In this document: piece after piece, positions 38,831-49,607 of the stretch
Position numbering within the stretch: position 1 is the stretch's first letter
Layout: each line of letters opens with the position of its first letter
Assembly (NCBI GenBank): GCA_018806915.1
Contig: JAGKQI010000045.1
Location: forward strand, 372,001 to 436,000
Direction of reading: 5' to 3'
Origin: Phytophthora colocasiae
Taxonomy: Eukaryota > Oomycota > Peronosporomycetes > Peronosporales > Peronosporaceae
DNA: 64,000 nucleotides
Position numbers and translations under genes: made by a program
The notes under the pieces: generated by a model
The model's input: the letters and a program-made list of their open reading frames with translations, nothing else
Database searches by the model: none
Told to the model about the DNA's origin: nothing

Positions 38831-39340
38831 TGTGACGGAATGCTGTCGATAGCACTCCGTCGGCATTGAAGTGCAAGTTGATGCACTGTAGTGCAATCTA
38901 CATATCTCTACATGTACCCACTTTGTGATTGGCTAAAACTAGATTCTGGTATTATGCCATTGTGGTTTACGCCATTCAGCTGAGACATTGAGAGAGTCTC
39001 ATTGGCTGAAATTCGAGAAGGTTCTCGAAGCTTGATTATGGGACGCCCAGGAGTCAAGTCAACATTGCTACGTGGAAGTTTATAGGAAAATCATTGGTAG
39101 ATAGCCAAATCAGAAGATAGGAAAAGATAGGCTCTAGGATACACTCTACTGGATTTTTGAGAGAGCTCTGTGAGCCACCAGTTAGCTTAGGACCGTAAGA
39201 GCCTTCCTCATTTCAATTCACTTTTCAATTTACCAACAACCTCTCAGTGGCCCACCAACTGGTCACGCCTCCCTGGGTCTTCGCTCCGCCGTCCAAGTCC
39301 GGCCTCCGCTTCCTCGCCCCCGCGCGCCTACTGTGTTACA
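38831..39340 (+). repeat. Gypsy 3' LTR
   Basis: 510 bp, same ends as the 5' LTR and followed by the gtgaa target duplication. Confidence 0.95.
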
Positions 39341-39345
39341 GTGAA

Positions 39346-39964
39346 CGGCTAGAAGTGTTGCGAGTAAATGATGAACTGACAGTTTAAATGCCGGTCACTG
39401 TGTGTGATGACAGGCACTCGCTCGGCACACGTAATTTTCGTGTCGGATACGAGGAGAACGCATCCTTGTTTTGTGCTGATGCAAAGTCCTCGCCAGAGGG
39501 TTGAACATGTTCCTGCTCCACATAGCTTGGCACCTCTGACGATATCAGTTCTCTTATTGCAGACTGGCACTGCACCATCGCTCAGTTAACGTTGGAATGT
39601 TTAAAAATCTCGCGTTCTTTTTTGGCTTTCTTGTAGGGAAGTGCAAGTCTTTAATGTGGACTTGTCAAGTGAACTGCGGGTAGACGCCTGAGAATGTCGG
39701 ACCGAAATCTCAGTTCAATGCACAGGACAAGTAAGGGGTCTCGAACTCGAACTTCGATGGATGTTACTCGTTTGTACTGTATGACGTGTGGAGCTTCAGT
39801 TCTGAACATCACTGACGTTATTCTTTGTCTTGTGTCCGCTTGCACCAGCTCTAGTATTTGTTCAGCATTCTGCAAATTCAAAGCTGTCCAAGAGGTACCT
39901 TCCAATTCAGAAATACAACTACACACTGGTCGCGTAAAGTTGCCTCAAAAACGGCGCCGGCGAA
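39346..39964. other. Intergenic region upstream of kinase K3'
   Basis: About 620 bases; no gene recognised. It is not similar to the 5' flank of K3, so the duplicated kinase begins essentially at its start codon. Confidence 0.5.
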
Positions 39965-40816
39965 ATGATCCGACAACAGTACCGCCTCAAGCATAAGATC
40001 GGAAACGCCCTCTACGGCACCGTGTGTGTCTGTGAGGACACACACCACGACAACGAACTCGTTGCTATCAAACAAGTGTCTCTAGAGCTGGCCACCACTC
40101 TACTCAAGGTACACCCAAACGCAGACAATCCGTGGCAGGAACAGCGAACCATCGCCAAACTCCTAGCATTACCACCACACCCGAACATTGTGCGCTTCAA
40201 CCAGGAATTCCTCCACAACGAGTCGTGGTTCGTGGTCATGGAGTACTGCGACGAAGGAGACCTGTGGGATCGCGTGAGGCACTCACCGAACGGCCGAGTG
40301 CCCGAGCGTGAGGCGTTGCGGTTGTTCCGAGAGGTGACACTCGGTCTGCACTTCCTGCACACGAATGGTATCGCACACCGAGACGTGTCGCTGGAGAACG
40401 TGCTGGTGCGTCACGGAGTGTGCAAGTTGTCGGATTTCGGACTTACCGTGGACGCCGACCGCACATGCGAGGATGAGGCCGTGGGCAAGGCGTACTACAT
40501 GGCCCCCGAGGTCGTGGCAGGTCAGGCCTACTCAGCCGTGCGCGCTGACATGTGGTCGCTGGGTATCGTGTTGTTCATCATGCTGACGGGTTCACCACTC
40601 GTGCAACGCGCAGCCGAGTCTCAGAAGGACTTTACAGGTTTCTTGCAGCTTGGCGTCCGTCGAGTGGTGCGTGCGTGGGAAATGACGTCGTTCATCTCGG
40701 AGGAAGTGTGTGACTTGGTGTCAGCACTGCTACAACTTGACCCTACCCAGCGTCTCACAACGAATGAGGTACTTGTTCATCCTACCTTAAGCTCTGTACG
40801 TTTTGTATTGAAGTGA
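39965..40816 (+). CDS. Atypical Ser/Thr protein kinase K3' with altered C-terminus
   Basis: 283 residues, nearly identical to K3 at 28674-29516, with a few substitutions (MIRQQYRLKHK, RFNQEF, RAWEMTS). Catalytic motifs are unchanged: IGNALYGTV, VAIKQV, HRDVSLENV, SDFGLT, APEVV. After NEVLVHP the match stops and the last ten residues (TLSSVRFVLK) come from unrelated flanking DNA; the native tail is LLQFYML. All catalytic motifs are retained, so activity is plausible. The MEA1-like gene starts 79 bases downstream. Confidence 0.88.
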   Translation: MIRQQYRLKHKIGNALYGTVCVCEDTHHDNELVAIKQVSLELATTLLKVHPNADNPWQEQRTIAKLLALPPHPNIVRFNQEFLHNESWFVVMEYCDEGDLWDRVRHSPNGRVPEREALRLFREVTLGLHFLHTNGIAHRDVSLENVLVRHGVCKLSDFGLTVDADRTCEDEAVGKAYYMAPEVVAGQAYSAVRADMWSLGIVLFIMLTGSPLVQRAAESQKDFTGFLQLGVRRVVRAWEMTSFISEEVCDLVSALLQLDPTQRLTTNEVLVHPTLSSVRFVLK

Positions 40817-40894
40817 GTGGATCTTCAAGGGTTGCGATTGTTCATTGGTTAAAATCCGAAAGAAATTTTTGTGATTACATAACTGAACCTCGAA

Positions 40895-41353
40895 ATGGAG
40901 CAAGGTGATGCTGACCCGCTCGCTGCTCTCGAAGCAGAATACGCGGCTGTACTAGCGCAGAGCAGCCCGCAGATTGATACTCCAACGTCGCCTCATCATG
41001 CAGGTACCGCGGAATCTGCTGGTAGCGATAGCGATGAGGAGGAAGGAGCTGCTGTTGGAGGCTTCGAGAGTTACGCTTTGCTTCCCTCGTCCCCTTGTAA
41101 CAGCGGCGATGAAGAGTCTTTAGACGTTGAAGAGAATGAAGAGGAGAGTGAAGAGCGTCTGAGGACTGAACGGGAGACGGAGAAGCTGCCTACGCAACAG
41201 GTGGACACTGGGTTGCAAGAAGATAAACGACTGGTTATCATGCAGAGTATGCAGAAGGTGAATCTGCGGCCGCCACCGTGGGCTGAAGCTGCTAAATTAA
41301 CGGACGAACAACTTGTTGATTTAGTGCAGAAGCAACTTGGACTGAAGAAATAA
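40895..41353 (+). CDS. MEA1-like (male-enhanced antigen 1 family) protein
   Basis: 152 residues. The acidic N-terminus contains GGFESYALLPSSP, and the C-terminus IMQSMQKVNLRPPPWAEAAK, LTDEQLVDLVQKQLG. These fit the MEA1 family pattern (GYxxL...; V..M..V.L....PPWA....DxxWxxxVQK). The family is conserved in eukaryotes but without an established biochemical function. It is convergent with the mevalonate diphosphate decarboxylase gene (60 bases between stops). Confidence 0.6.
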   Translation: MEQGDADPLAALEAEYAAVLAQSSPQIDTPTSPHHAGTAESAGSDSDEEEGAAVGGFESYALLPSSPCNSGDEESLDVEENEEESEERLRTERETEKLPTQQVDTGLQEDKRLVIMQSMQKVNLRPPPWAEAAKLTDEQLVDLVQKQLGLKK

Positions 41354-41413
41354 AGTGAGCACGAGCAAGAGGGTTTATTGCTAACGGTTCTAAGACTGAA
41401 TTGTAGGTTCGTG

Positions 41414-42802
41414 TTACTTGCGCAACAGCACCACACTGGTCATCGCAGCAGCGGCAATGGCTGTGGCCACGTAACGCAGTGCCGGTGCTTCCGGGAGCCA
41501 GAAGTTGGGCTTAAAGAGCTGACAGCCAGTCTCGGTTGACGTCTCATTTTGATACGGTAGCGGCTCACCCGTGACAGCATCAATCAGGGCTTCGTCAGCC
41601 GAAAGAACACGGGTACCACCACCAACACGAGAGACGTACATCATTTTCACACTGTCGGGAACGTGTGGTAGTTTGAACGCCTTCCCAGTCTCAGGTTTGG
41701 CCTCCATTTTTGCAAGCAACGCGTTGGACGGTGTACGGTCAATGACCATCGACGATCTGATGGTCATTTCGGACGACGTAGGGAAGCAGTTGTGCACCAG
41801 CGATACAATCTCCTGCACGTGATGCTCCTCAACAAACAGCACCGCATTCGGACCAGCATCAAACGTGTACGCCACTTGCGCGCGTCCAGCCTGTTCGTTG
41901 TAGCGGTGCACAAGACGGATGATCTGGCGAGACACGTCGTTCAAATAGAAGATCGGCGGGGTTGTATCAAGGCACGTGGCGTGAAACTGGTTGCTGTCCT
42001 GCATTGTCAGTGTAGCAAAGGCTTCAAAGTCTCTAGCCAGAATCGCTCTCTCCATGGTCTTCATCCGTTCCGGGACCAAGTGTTTAGCACGGTAGCTCAG
42101 TAGCGGGCTTGTAGCTTTAGTAGTTTGCATACCAGTCGTACTGCTCGTATCCTTCTGCGCGTCGTTCACCACGCACACTACAGCACAAAGTCCTGGCCAG
42201 TGCAGTTCATCCGCAACCTGAACAGCAATGGAGTCCTGTCCGTCAGGTCGCTCCCCCTTCTGCCAAGCTACGAATCCTCCATCGAGACTTCTACAGGCCG
42301 ACCCAGAGCCCTGACGCGCGATAGCCGACAATTGACCGGGGAACTCCTCGTCCGCCTTGGAAATGCCGTAGAATTCGGCCAGTGCAGCAACCAGGCACGC
42401 GTATCCTGCAGCAGATGACGCAAGTCCCGCTGCCGTCGGGAACGAATTGGTTGACACAATATGCAGGTGTTTAATGTCCGTCTCACCATGCACACGCGTT
42501 GCCAACTCATTCATTTCACGCAACACAACAGCCACGCGCTTGTTGATCGGTTGTTCCTGTCCATTAAGCCAAAGCCGCGTGCTTTGCAGCGCTTCCCCTC
42601 CAACCACGGACGTCTTAGTACACAGCTGATCCTGGTGCAGCGTCACACTAACCGACGAGTTCATGGGCGTGTTAAGTGCCACATTGTCTTTGCCCCAGTA
42701 CTTGATCACTGCAATGTTCGTGGGGGCTGAACACGTCGCCACTTTCATCGTCCCCACAATAGTGGACGGATACGTCGCTACGTCAGACTTTATGCTGTTC
42801 AA
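41414..42802 (-). CDS. Mevalonate diphosphate decarboxylase with C-terminal hydrophobic tail
   Basis: 462 residues as drawn; the family usually starts at the ATG at 42748 (MKVATCSAPTNIAVIKYWGK), so the first 18 residues may be untranslated. Motifs: IAVIKYWGK, SSVSVTL, the GHMP loop FPTAAGLASSAAGYA, GSGSACRSLDGGF and FDAGPNAVLF. The enzyme makes isopentenyl diphosphate from mevalonate 5-diphosphate with ATP. Unusually, after the folded domain ends (FWLPEAP) there is a tail RYVATAIAAAAMTSVVLLRK that looks like a single membrane anchor. It shares a very short upstream region with the divergent KH/J-domain gene. Confidence 0.92.
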   Translation of the reverse strand: MNSIKSDVATYPSTIVGTMKVATCSAPTNIAVIKYWGKDNVALNTPMNSSVSVTLHQDQLCTKTSVVGGEALQSTRLWLNGQEQPINKRVAVVLREMNELATRVHGETDIKHLHIVSTNSFPTAAGLASSAAGYACLVAALAEFYGISKADEEFPGQLSAIARQGSGSACRSLDGGFVAWQKGERPDGQDSIAVQVADELHWPGLCAVVCVVNDAQKDTSSTTGMQTTKATSPLLSYRAKHLVPERMKTMERAILARDFEAFATLTMQDSNQFHATCLDTTPPIFYLNDVSRQIIRLVHRYNEQAGRAQVAYTFDAGPNAVLFVEEHHVQEIVSLVHNCFPTSSEMTIRSSMVIDRTPSNALLAKMEAKPETGKAFKLPHVPDSVKMMYVSRVGGGTRVLSADEALIDAVTGEPLPYQNETSTETGCQLFKPNFWLPEAPALRYVATAIAAAAMTSVVLLRK

Positions 42803-42865
42803 TAGGTTAATATATTATTAATTAGGTTATTCTTCTCACCATACAATCACCAAGTTCACCACAAC
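42803..42865. promoter_or_regulatory. Short divergent (bidirectional) promoter region
   Basis: Only 63 bases (117 if the decarboxylase begins at 42748) separate the start codons of two divergent genes. It is AT-rich (ttaatatattattaatt) with a ttcttctcacc stretch near the rightward gene. Both promoters must overlap here. Confidence 0.5.
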
Positions 42866-45800
42866 ATGGGGGTCATCTCCATCGGCGCGTCGCTCGGTGT
42901 GCGTGAGGCACGCGCCACTGCACCAGTCACGTCCACGCCCGTCTCAAGTGCATCTGCGCGCCGTTCTTCTGCCTCTACGAGCGCGTCGGGCGCGCCCAAT
43001 AACCGTAAGAAATCGGCGAGAAAACGCTTGGCCAGTGGCGCGTCCAGTGCCAAAAAGCGCAGTACTAGCGCCAACCACAGCAATAATGTAACAAGAAATG
43101 AGCGTGTGGTGGCTCCAATGGCACGACAAAGCTCTATCTCTAATACGAATGATATAGTGGCGCCTAAAGCTGCCAGCGTGACGCCAACAGTGTCGATGAT
43201 GATCAATGGCAAGAAACCTATCGGGAGAATGGTGCATGTGAAGACGACGATGGACCCCCAACGTCTCGCGCCACATGTGATTGGTGCGAATGGAGGTAAA
43301 TTAAATGCTGTTATGTCGCGCGCGCGGTGTAGTATCAGCCTCCGCAAGCCACAGGAAGGTGAAGAGTCCAGAGATTTCTCGATGGAGTTTATGATCTCGG
43401 CCAACACAGCAAACCGAGTGGATGAAGGTGTACAGTTACTTCAGGCTGTGGTGGAGAGCACGGAGCAACAGTTGAGGAAATACGAGAGAAGTGGACGCAG
43501 CATAGAACAGGTGCAGGAGATGGAGATGGAGAACCGGGCAACTGTCGAAGTGCAAGTGGAAGAGTTAATTGAAATACCTGGCAAAGAGACACAACAATAT
43601 GAGGAGAAGGAAGCAACACAAGAAGAGGAGAGACAAGCTCAGGTGCGGAACGAGGATGAAGATGCAGCTGTGCAGGGTGACAATTCTACAAGGACATGTC
43701 CAGATTTGTCGCGAAAAGAGCAGCAGCATCCGAAGCGTAAGTGAATGCCTACAATTTTATTTGTTAAATGGGGTGATTAATGCCTGTTGTGTGTATTTAG
43801 GTCGTCGTGAAGGAGGAAGTGCATCGAGTAGCGCGCCAAAGCGCGTTAGAAAAGAGGGTTCCCGAACTGTTAACGGACGTAAACCACAGAGATCGCCCCA
43901 ATGGACGAGTCAGAACGAAGAAAGCAAAGACGATGGAGATGCAGCTGCGAATGAGGTGGTTGCAAGAGCAGAAGAAGAACGGCGCCTGCGTGATGAAAGG
44001 GAGGCATTCCGGATACGACTGGCACGTACTGTAATGATCTCCCGACACTTGGAATCTGAGGCTAAGCGCGCTCATGCTCAAGAGATTTTGGAGCGGGACA
44101 AGTATTTACGCTTGCGACGTCAGTATGAGGAGATGGAACATCGCAAGAAAGTGGCAGAACTCGTGGTCAAGAAACAGTGTAGTGCTATGACTGCATCCAT
44201 GTCGACATCGTCGCCAAGCAAGAAGCGACAACGTCTGCAGGAGATTGAGCGACTTAGTACAGCACACGCGGCATGCCCATCAGCTACGACCCGCATAATG
44301 GCTCCTGATTTGAGATTGAACACAATGAAGACTAATCGTGTGAAGGTGTGTAAAAGTCGAGCTGGATTCCAGCTTATTGATAGTGTATTAGCGAAGGACA
44401 AAGGCTTGATAGGGCTGATGAAGAAAGTTCAAGCATTTGGAGAAATGATCACGTCAGGTGCAAGTGAACAACCAGTGGAAGACCCAATTGTGCAGGATCA
44501 GGATGAAGACACAACGGATACTTTTGATTTCTCTAACGAGGGTGCAGATGTCTCGATGGATGCGCCAACTGCTAATGAACCGATGGCTGTGGAATATGGT
44601 GACAACGAAGATAAAAACACTCCTCGAAACGAGTCTTTCCGGTCAACATGGGATCTTCCTGGGCTGACTCGCGATCTGAATTTGATTCAAGATTATTCCT
44701 CAGAAACGGATTGTAAATTGCTGCGTTTTCTGGCTGGAGAGCGTCAATATTTCTATATGGAGCCACTTGACGACGCTGTCTCGAGCTCACACGACGTGGA
44801 GAGATGGCTTCTTACAGCCCACGATTTGCAAATACTCCATCGATATCTGGTTGACCGCGCAGAGTTTGGAAAAGAACTGGTGTTGAGTGCTGAACGGCTG
44901 CGTGCACTTGGCAACTTGGCTCCACCTCTTCACACCTCAAATGAGAATGTAACAGGTGAACTGGGAGTGTTTGAGTCCTCGCGACATACGGAGTGGAGTG
45001 AATTGCAGGACAAGATAGTTGCCTTGCACTCTCTCGCATTGGTGGCACATTTAGTGGGAAAGCATTATCTGGCTAGGCATGTGATCGGGAACAACCGAGA
45101 AGCTCTCCACGCATATGGCAACCACGAAAACCTCCTGAATGAAGGCACCTTGGAATCTGACTTGTTCACGTACATCCTGCGCCCGATCCGTTCCTCTGCG
45201 ATTGAGTCCAGTCTGTTCGATTCGCTACCGATATCTCTTGTGCGTGAAACGATCGAGCAATGCCCAGAAGTCGTCAATCACGTGTTGCAGTGGAAGGGCA
45301 AGGAAGACGTACCGGAATTTCTTCGTGAAGTGGGTTCTTGTGAACGTTCAACTTCTCCGAGCTGTAGCTTCTTCCTACGGAATTTGTTAGCGAGACTTAC
45401 GACGTGTTTACGAGGTATGGATGGAGTAATGAAGGATGCTGTGACTACTCTGAAAGAAAAGCGACCGGACCCTCATGTGGATCACACTATCCACGTGAGT
45501 CTGCGTCGTCAACGTATCATCCAGCAAGTGAATCGTTTGAAAGCTGTGACGACCCAAGTGATTGTGGAGAACACTAAGTTGCAGCTTCACAAGTGGTGGG
45601 TCCTATTCTCAGACAATTCGTGCGCCTGGTTTGATCCGGATGATGTGGATGAGGCGGACGATAGATCGTACGACAAGTTTACGTGTCTGCAGGACGCCCT
45701 GTACATTTGGCACAACGAGGCATTATTGTATACAACCAAAGATGACTTTGTGGATCCTGAGCGCTTGGAAGACTCCTCTTTAGATGCTGAGGATATAGCA

Positions 45801-47882
45801 GACAGTGGGTACACTACTCGTGCTGGATCCTCATACAAAACCACAGCGACAAATGCGTCAATGCCACGGGAGGAGGAACTGGCTGCGCTACTTCGCTTAA
45901 CCCCTGCGACTATGAGGGACGAGGTGCAGAACCGCCCGTTCACGCGTGATGAGGCCAAGAAGAGCATTATGACGCCTTTGAAAGTGGAAAAGGCGCGGAC
46001 TCAATTGGAGGAATCTCTGGCCATTACGCGGGATCTAATGAGCGAATTAAGTCACGCTGGGCCATGGCGTTTGCATGTGAAGCATTCTAACAACTTAAAA
46101 CGTGAACTAGCGAAGCAGGTAGCGATTCAGAAGAGGCTCGTAAGGCATCAGTGGGCCCGTTATTACTCTAAGTATCAGGAGTTTGCCCCGCAAGTTCAGA
46201 CTGATGAAAGCTTGGACCAAGAAGACGAAGAAAAAACTCCATCTGAAACTCCACGAAAAGGCGAACGCACCGTGGAAAATGGGGATAATTCAACGTCGAT
46301 GTCGATCGATTGGACTGGGGTATTCGATCCCAATGACGCCCCAGACATCATCGAAATGAAGAAACTTCGGTACGAACTGATGCTGGCTAAGGACCAGCTA
46401 TTGCGCGACATAAGCGGCAACGACGGATCGGATGCTGCTCTGAATACCGATCAGAAGGCGCTTATTGACGAGTGTGAAGGTCTGGCTGCGTCTTGCTTGC
46501 AGGCGCTGGGGAAGTTTTTAGGTGCGGAGGAAACTGGAACAACCGAGACAAGAGTACAGAAAGCGGCTCCGAAGCAGACTCGGTCCGCCACAAAAGCTCG
46601 CAGTGGCAAGCGTGCGAAAACTGACAAGCCCAAGACTTCTGACCGACGTCAAACCAAGAAGGCTAGTGCACACACTAAGAGCAGTCCAGGAAGTAGAAGA
46701 CGAATCGAGTCCATCCGTGTCGCTAAGGCCCTTGCAGCTTCGAACGTCGGACTTTTAATCCCAAGCACGCGATCGTCAAGCTCCAGAGCGATGTCTGTAC
46801 GTGGAAACAAGTCTGGCACTCGTGGCCAACGCTCCGACGACAACTCGCCACTGCGAATGGGGTGCTCGGGCTGTAGAGATTTGCGTCGTCGCTGCACAGG
46901 ATGTTCAGGTTGCTGTCTTCACTGTGTCTGCGTAAGCTGTGGGTGCCGGATGTGCTGCTCGTCTCGACTGGCGGCAGTGCAGAAGACGATGACACACATG
47001 CTGGATGTCATCGAGATGAACGAGGCGTGCAAGTGGACGAGCAACGCGTCGGCCGGCAACGAGGGACGTCACTGCGGGATGCTGTTTTTCTGCCAACAGT
47101 GCCATTGCTGCGAAGACCATTGTCCTTGTTTGCTGACTAGATCTGCTACATCTGCATCAGCCCCCCCAGAGGCAGCCACAGGTCCCTCCGGCTTTTTAGC
47201 GTCGCTCCACACAGCACAAAGGCCGTCAGCCACAGCACCATCTTCTCGCAGAGAGCGGCGATTTAAGATCAACCCCGTTGCAGCTCAACGTCGCGGCGTC
47301 AACCTTCCTACGAACGACATCTTTGAAGGTGACGAGGCTGGGGATTCACTGCACGAAGGAACCGCCGCAACGCACGCGCGTACACGTGGCCCGTTGCCGA
47401 CGTTCGACTACGGCATCGAAGGTGCTTTTGGCTTCGACCAGCGTGGCCAGTGTCGCACATGGCGACCGGCGCCGTCCGACAAGAACGAGCAGGAAGATCT
47501 GTTCCGCGCAGCTCGTGTGCGCATGAAGTTGGTGCGTTCGGCTTTCGCGAAGAGCACGGGACAGTCGTCGACCGGTTGCCTGGATGGCGAGCAATTGTGG
47601 CAACCGGAGCGGATCAGGATGATGTGGGAGCGCCGCGATTTCTACGGCGTGCTAGGACTGCAGCGCGATGCCACGGTCCAGCAGATCAAGCGTCAATATC
47701 GTAAACTGGCACTGAAGTTGCACCCGGACAAGGCGTCGGACACGTCCGCGTCGTTGGAGTCCACCGTTGCTCAAGCTGGCAAGGACGTGGGGGCAGGGAA
47801 ACGTGTGGACGCGTTCGTGGCCGCTACGCACTCATATAAAATTCTATTGGGAGACGTTGATGCGATGCACGGGCTCGGGTAG
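42866..47882 (+). CDS. Large KH-like / coiled-coil / Cys-rich / J-domain protein
   Basis: Two exons, 42866-43736 and 43801-47882 (intron gtaagt...tatttag), 1650 residues. Order: a basic Ser/Ala-rich N-terminus; a KH-like segment (about 130-205: RLAPHVIGANGGKLNAVMSR, FSMEFMISANTANRVDEG); a charged coiled coil (EEERRLRDEREAFRIRLART); a large central region with a tudor/DDT-like stretch (WWVLFSDNSCAWFDPDDVDE); a basic segment with a Cys-rich cluster (about 1309-1400: CSGCRDLRRRCTGCSGCCLH, CQQCHCCEDHC); and a C-terminal J-domain (FYGVLGLQRDATVQQIK...LHPDK). The HPD motif is intact, so it should stimulate an HSP70. Overall architecture is not one I know. A chromatin or RNP role is only a guess. 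Confidence 0.8.
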
Positions 47883-47945
47883 GTTGAAGAGGCGGCGGTT
47901 TGTTAGCAGTCGAGCTTTGGGAGGTCGAGACAGAAGACACCAGCT

Positions 47946-48350
47946 ATGGACGTGAATCGCATCTTCTCAGCGGAGCAGATCGCAGTGCCGCCAGACCTCC
48001 CACGTGTGCTGAAGGATTGGACGAAGGCTGTGATCCAAGAGAATCCGACAGACTTGCTGGCCTTCTCCCAGCAGTGGTTCCAAAACAAGGCAGCGGAGGC
48101 GTCGCAGCGCAAGGCCACAGAGAACCAGATCCGGCGCATGCGGCAGCTATTCGAGAGCTACGACGTGGATGGCCAAGGCCGCATGGAAGCCAAGGACTTG
48201 GGCAAGTTTCTGGGAGAAGACCTCGGGATGGACGGATACGAGGACGGCAGTCCTGCCGAGCTGCTGGAAGACCTGGTGTTGGAGCTAGACCCGGATAACA
48301 CGGGCTTTGTTGAGCTGCACGATATCATCCAGTGGTATCAACAGCGGTAG
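47946..48350 (+). CDS. RIIa dimerisation-docking / EF-hand protein, probably axonemal
   Basis: 134 residues. Residues 8-45 (FSAEQIAVPPDLPRVLKDWT...NPTDLLAFSQQWF) match the R2D2/RIIa helix pair found in PKA regulatory subunits and sperm/flagellar proteins (ROPN1, CABYR, radial-spoke partners). Two EF-hand loops follow (YDVDGQGRMEAKDL and LDPDNTGFVELHDI). Such proteins sit in flagella, which fits a zoospore-forming organism. The gene starts 63 bases after the J-domain gene, same strand. Confidence 0.82.
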   Translation: MDVNRIFSAEQIAVPPDLPRVLKDWTKAVIQENPTDLLAFSQQWFQNKAAEASQRKATENQIRRMRQLFESYDVDGQGRMEAKDLGKFLGEDLGMDGYEDGSPAELLEDLVLELDPDNTGFVELHDIIQWYQQR

Positions 48351-48526
48351 ATGGAACTTCTCGTGAGCAGTTCATACACTCCCAGCCCTGTTTTTAGTTT
48401 TCACACTTTTATTTTCTTCGTTTCCTGGTTGCGTTCCGTACATGCTCGCCTCGTTCTCTAAGTCGTTTCGTTCACGCCCTGACTGGTTGTGCTGCATTTG
48501 CACGTTTACACAGTCCAGAAGATCGC

Positions 48527-49607
48527 TTAACTCGAAGTGTCGGCCACGGACGTCGCTGCCGCAGACTTCGAGTCGTTCTGCCAGATGCGGATCGTGCCGT
48601 CCTCCGAACCCGTCGCAAACGAGTCACCTAAGGGTGAGTATCGCAGACATCTCACGGGCCCATGGTGTCCTTTGTGCGTCTCCATAAGCTCTCCTGTCTC
48701 AAAGTCGAAGACGCGCACCCACGTGTCGGATCCTCCTGCCACGAACTTGTTCTCCGTCGGATGGAGCGATGCTCCTCCTTCCTCTGCGAAAGAAATGGGC
48801 ATGGGGAAGGAATGCAGCAGTGCAAAATCCTTGTTAACGTCGTAGAAATACACCTGCAATGAATGCAAGTCTATCATTAACATCATCAACAACCTAAAAA
48901 CAAGAGCATTTAACCCGTACCTGTTTGCCTGCAGCGATCGTAAGCACCTGTCCGTTTCTGGATGCCTCCATATCCATCACATCAGCGTCCACCTTGAATT
49001 GACGCGTCTGCGTATATCCATCTAGATCCCAGATCGTCACCGTACCGTCCACCTCGCCTGTAGCTGCTAGACGGTCGCTAAGTACGACCACTTTACGGAT
49101 CTGCTGAGCTGTCTGCATCTCGGCCATCGGCGGTGGCGGCAGCACCACAATACCCGTGCGACCTTCAGCCTTGTAAGCCTGCAACTGTTCCTTAACTCCC
49201 AGTACATCAAAGACTCGAAGCAGCTTCTCATGACCTGCAGTTAGCAACCGTGTGCCGTCCGTCGTAAAGGCCACACTTTTAACCACATGCTTATGGTCCA
49301 GTGTCGTGACTACATCACCCGTCAGAGCGTCCCAAATCTTCACACTGAAGTCTGCACTGCCCGTAGCCGCGAACTCTGCGTCATTATCCAGCTTGGCGCT
49401 CCATACGGCGCCCTTGTGGCCTTCAAACGTGCCGATCCAGTCGCCCGAGTCGCCGTGCCGCAGCATCGGCTGTTTGTCGTGACACGCCGAGATCAGCAGG
49501 TTGCTGCTGCTGTAGTGCAGCTCCGCCAAGGGGCGCGAGTGACCTGGACAGACGATGGGGATCTGGCGCAGCGCAGCCGGCGAAGGAGGAGACGCCGGAG
49601 AGCTCAT
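48527..49607 (-). CDS. STRAP/UNRIP-like WD40 repeat protein
   Basis: Exons 48921-49607 and 48527-48853, a phase-0 GT-AG intron, 337 residues. The WD repeats are recognisable (LLISACHDKQPMLRHGDSGD, FEGHKGAVWSAKLDNDAEFA, FSVKIWDALTGDVVTTL, KHVVKSVAFTTDGTRLLTAG, LRVFDV, VTIWDL, SFPMPISFAEEGGASLHP, FVAGGSDTWVRVFDFETGEL, GHHGPVRCLRYSPLGDSFAT, TIRIWQ). The order and the GDWIGTFEGHKGAVW and SxSLHP segments match STRAP, a scaffold in the SMN complex and in signalling. Length agrees with the family (about 350). Confidence 0.92.

Larger units (their letters stand above)
32678..39340 (+). mobile_element. Gypsy (chromovirus-type) LTR retrotransposon
   Basis: Two LTRs with TG...CA ends and a 5-bp target duplication gtgaa (32673-32677 and 39341-39345). 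The order gag, zinc knuckle, protease, RT, RNase H, integrase and chromodomain-like end is Ty3/Gypsy. A tggtagca primer-binding-site candidate follows the 5' LTR, and purine runs (agggggaggc, gaagggagg) precede the 3' LTR. The LTRs differ at only a few places, implying recent insertion, yet gag-pol is spread over all frames with several breaks, so the copy is not autonomous as written. Confidence 0.95.
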
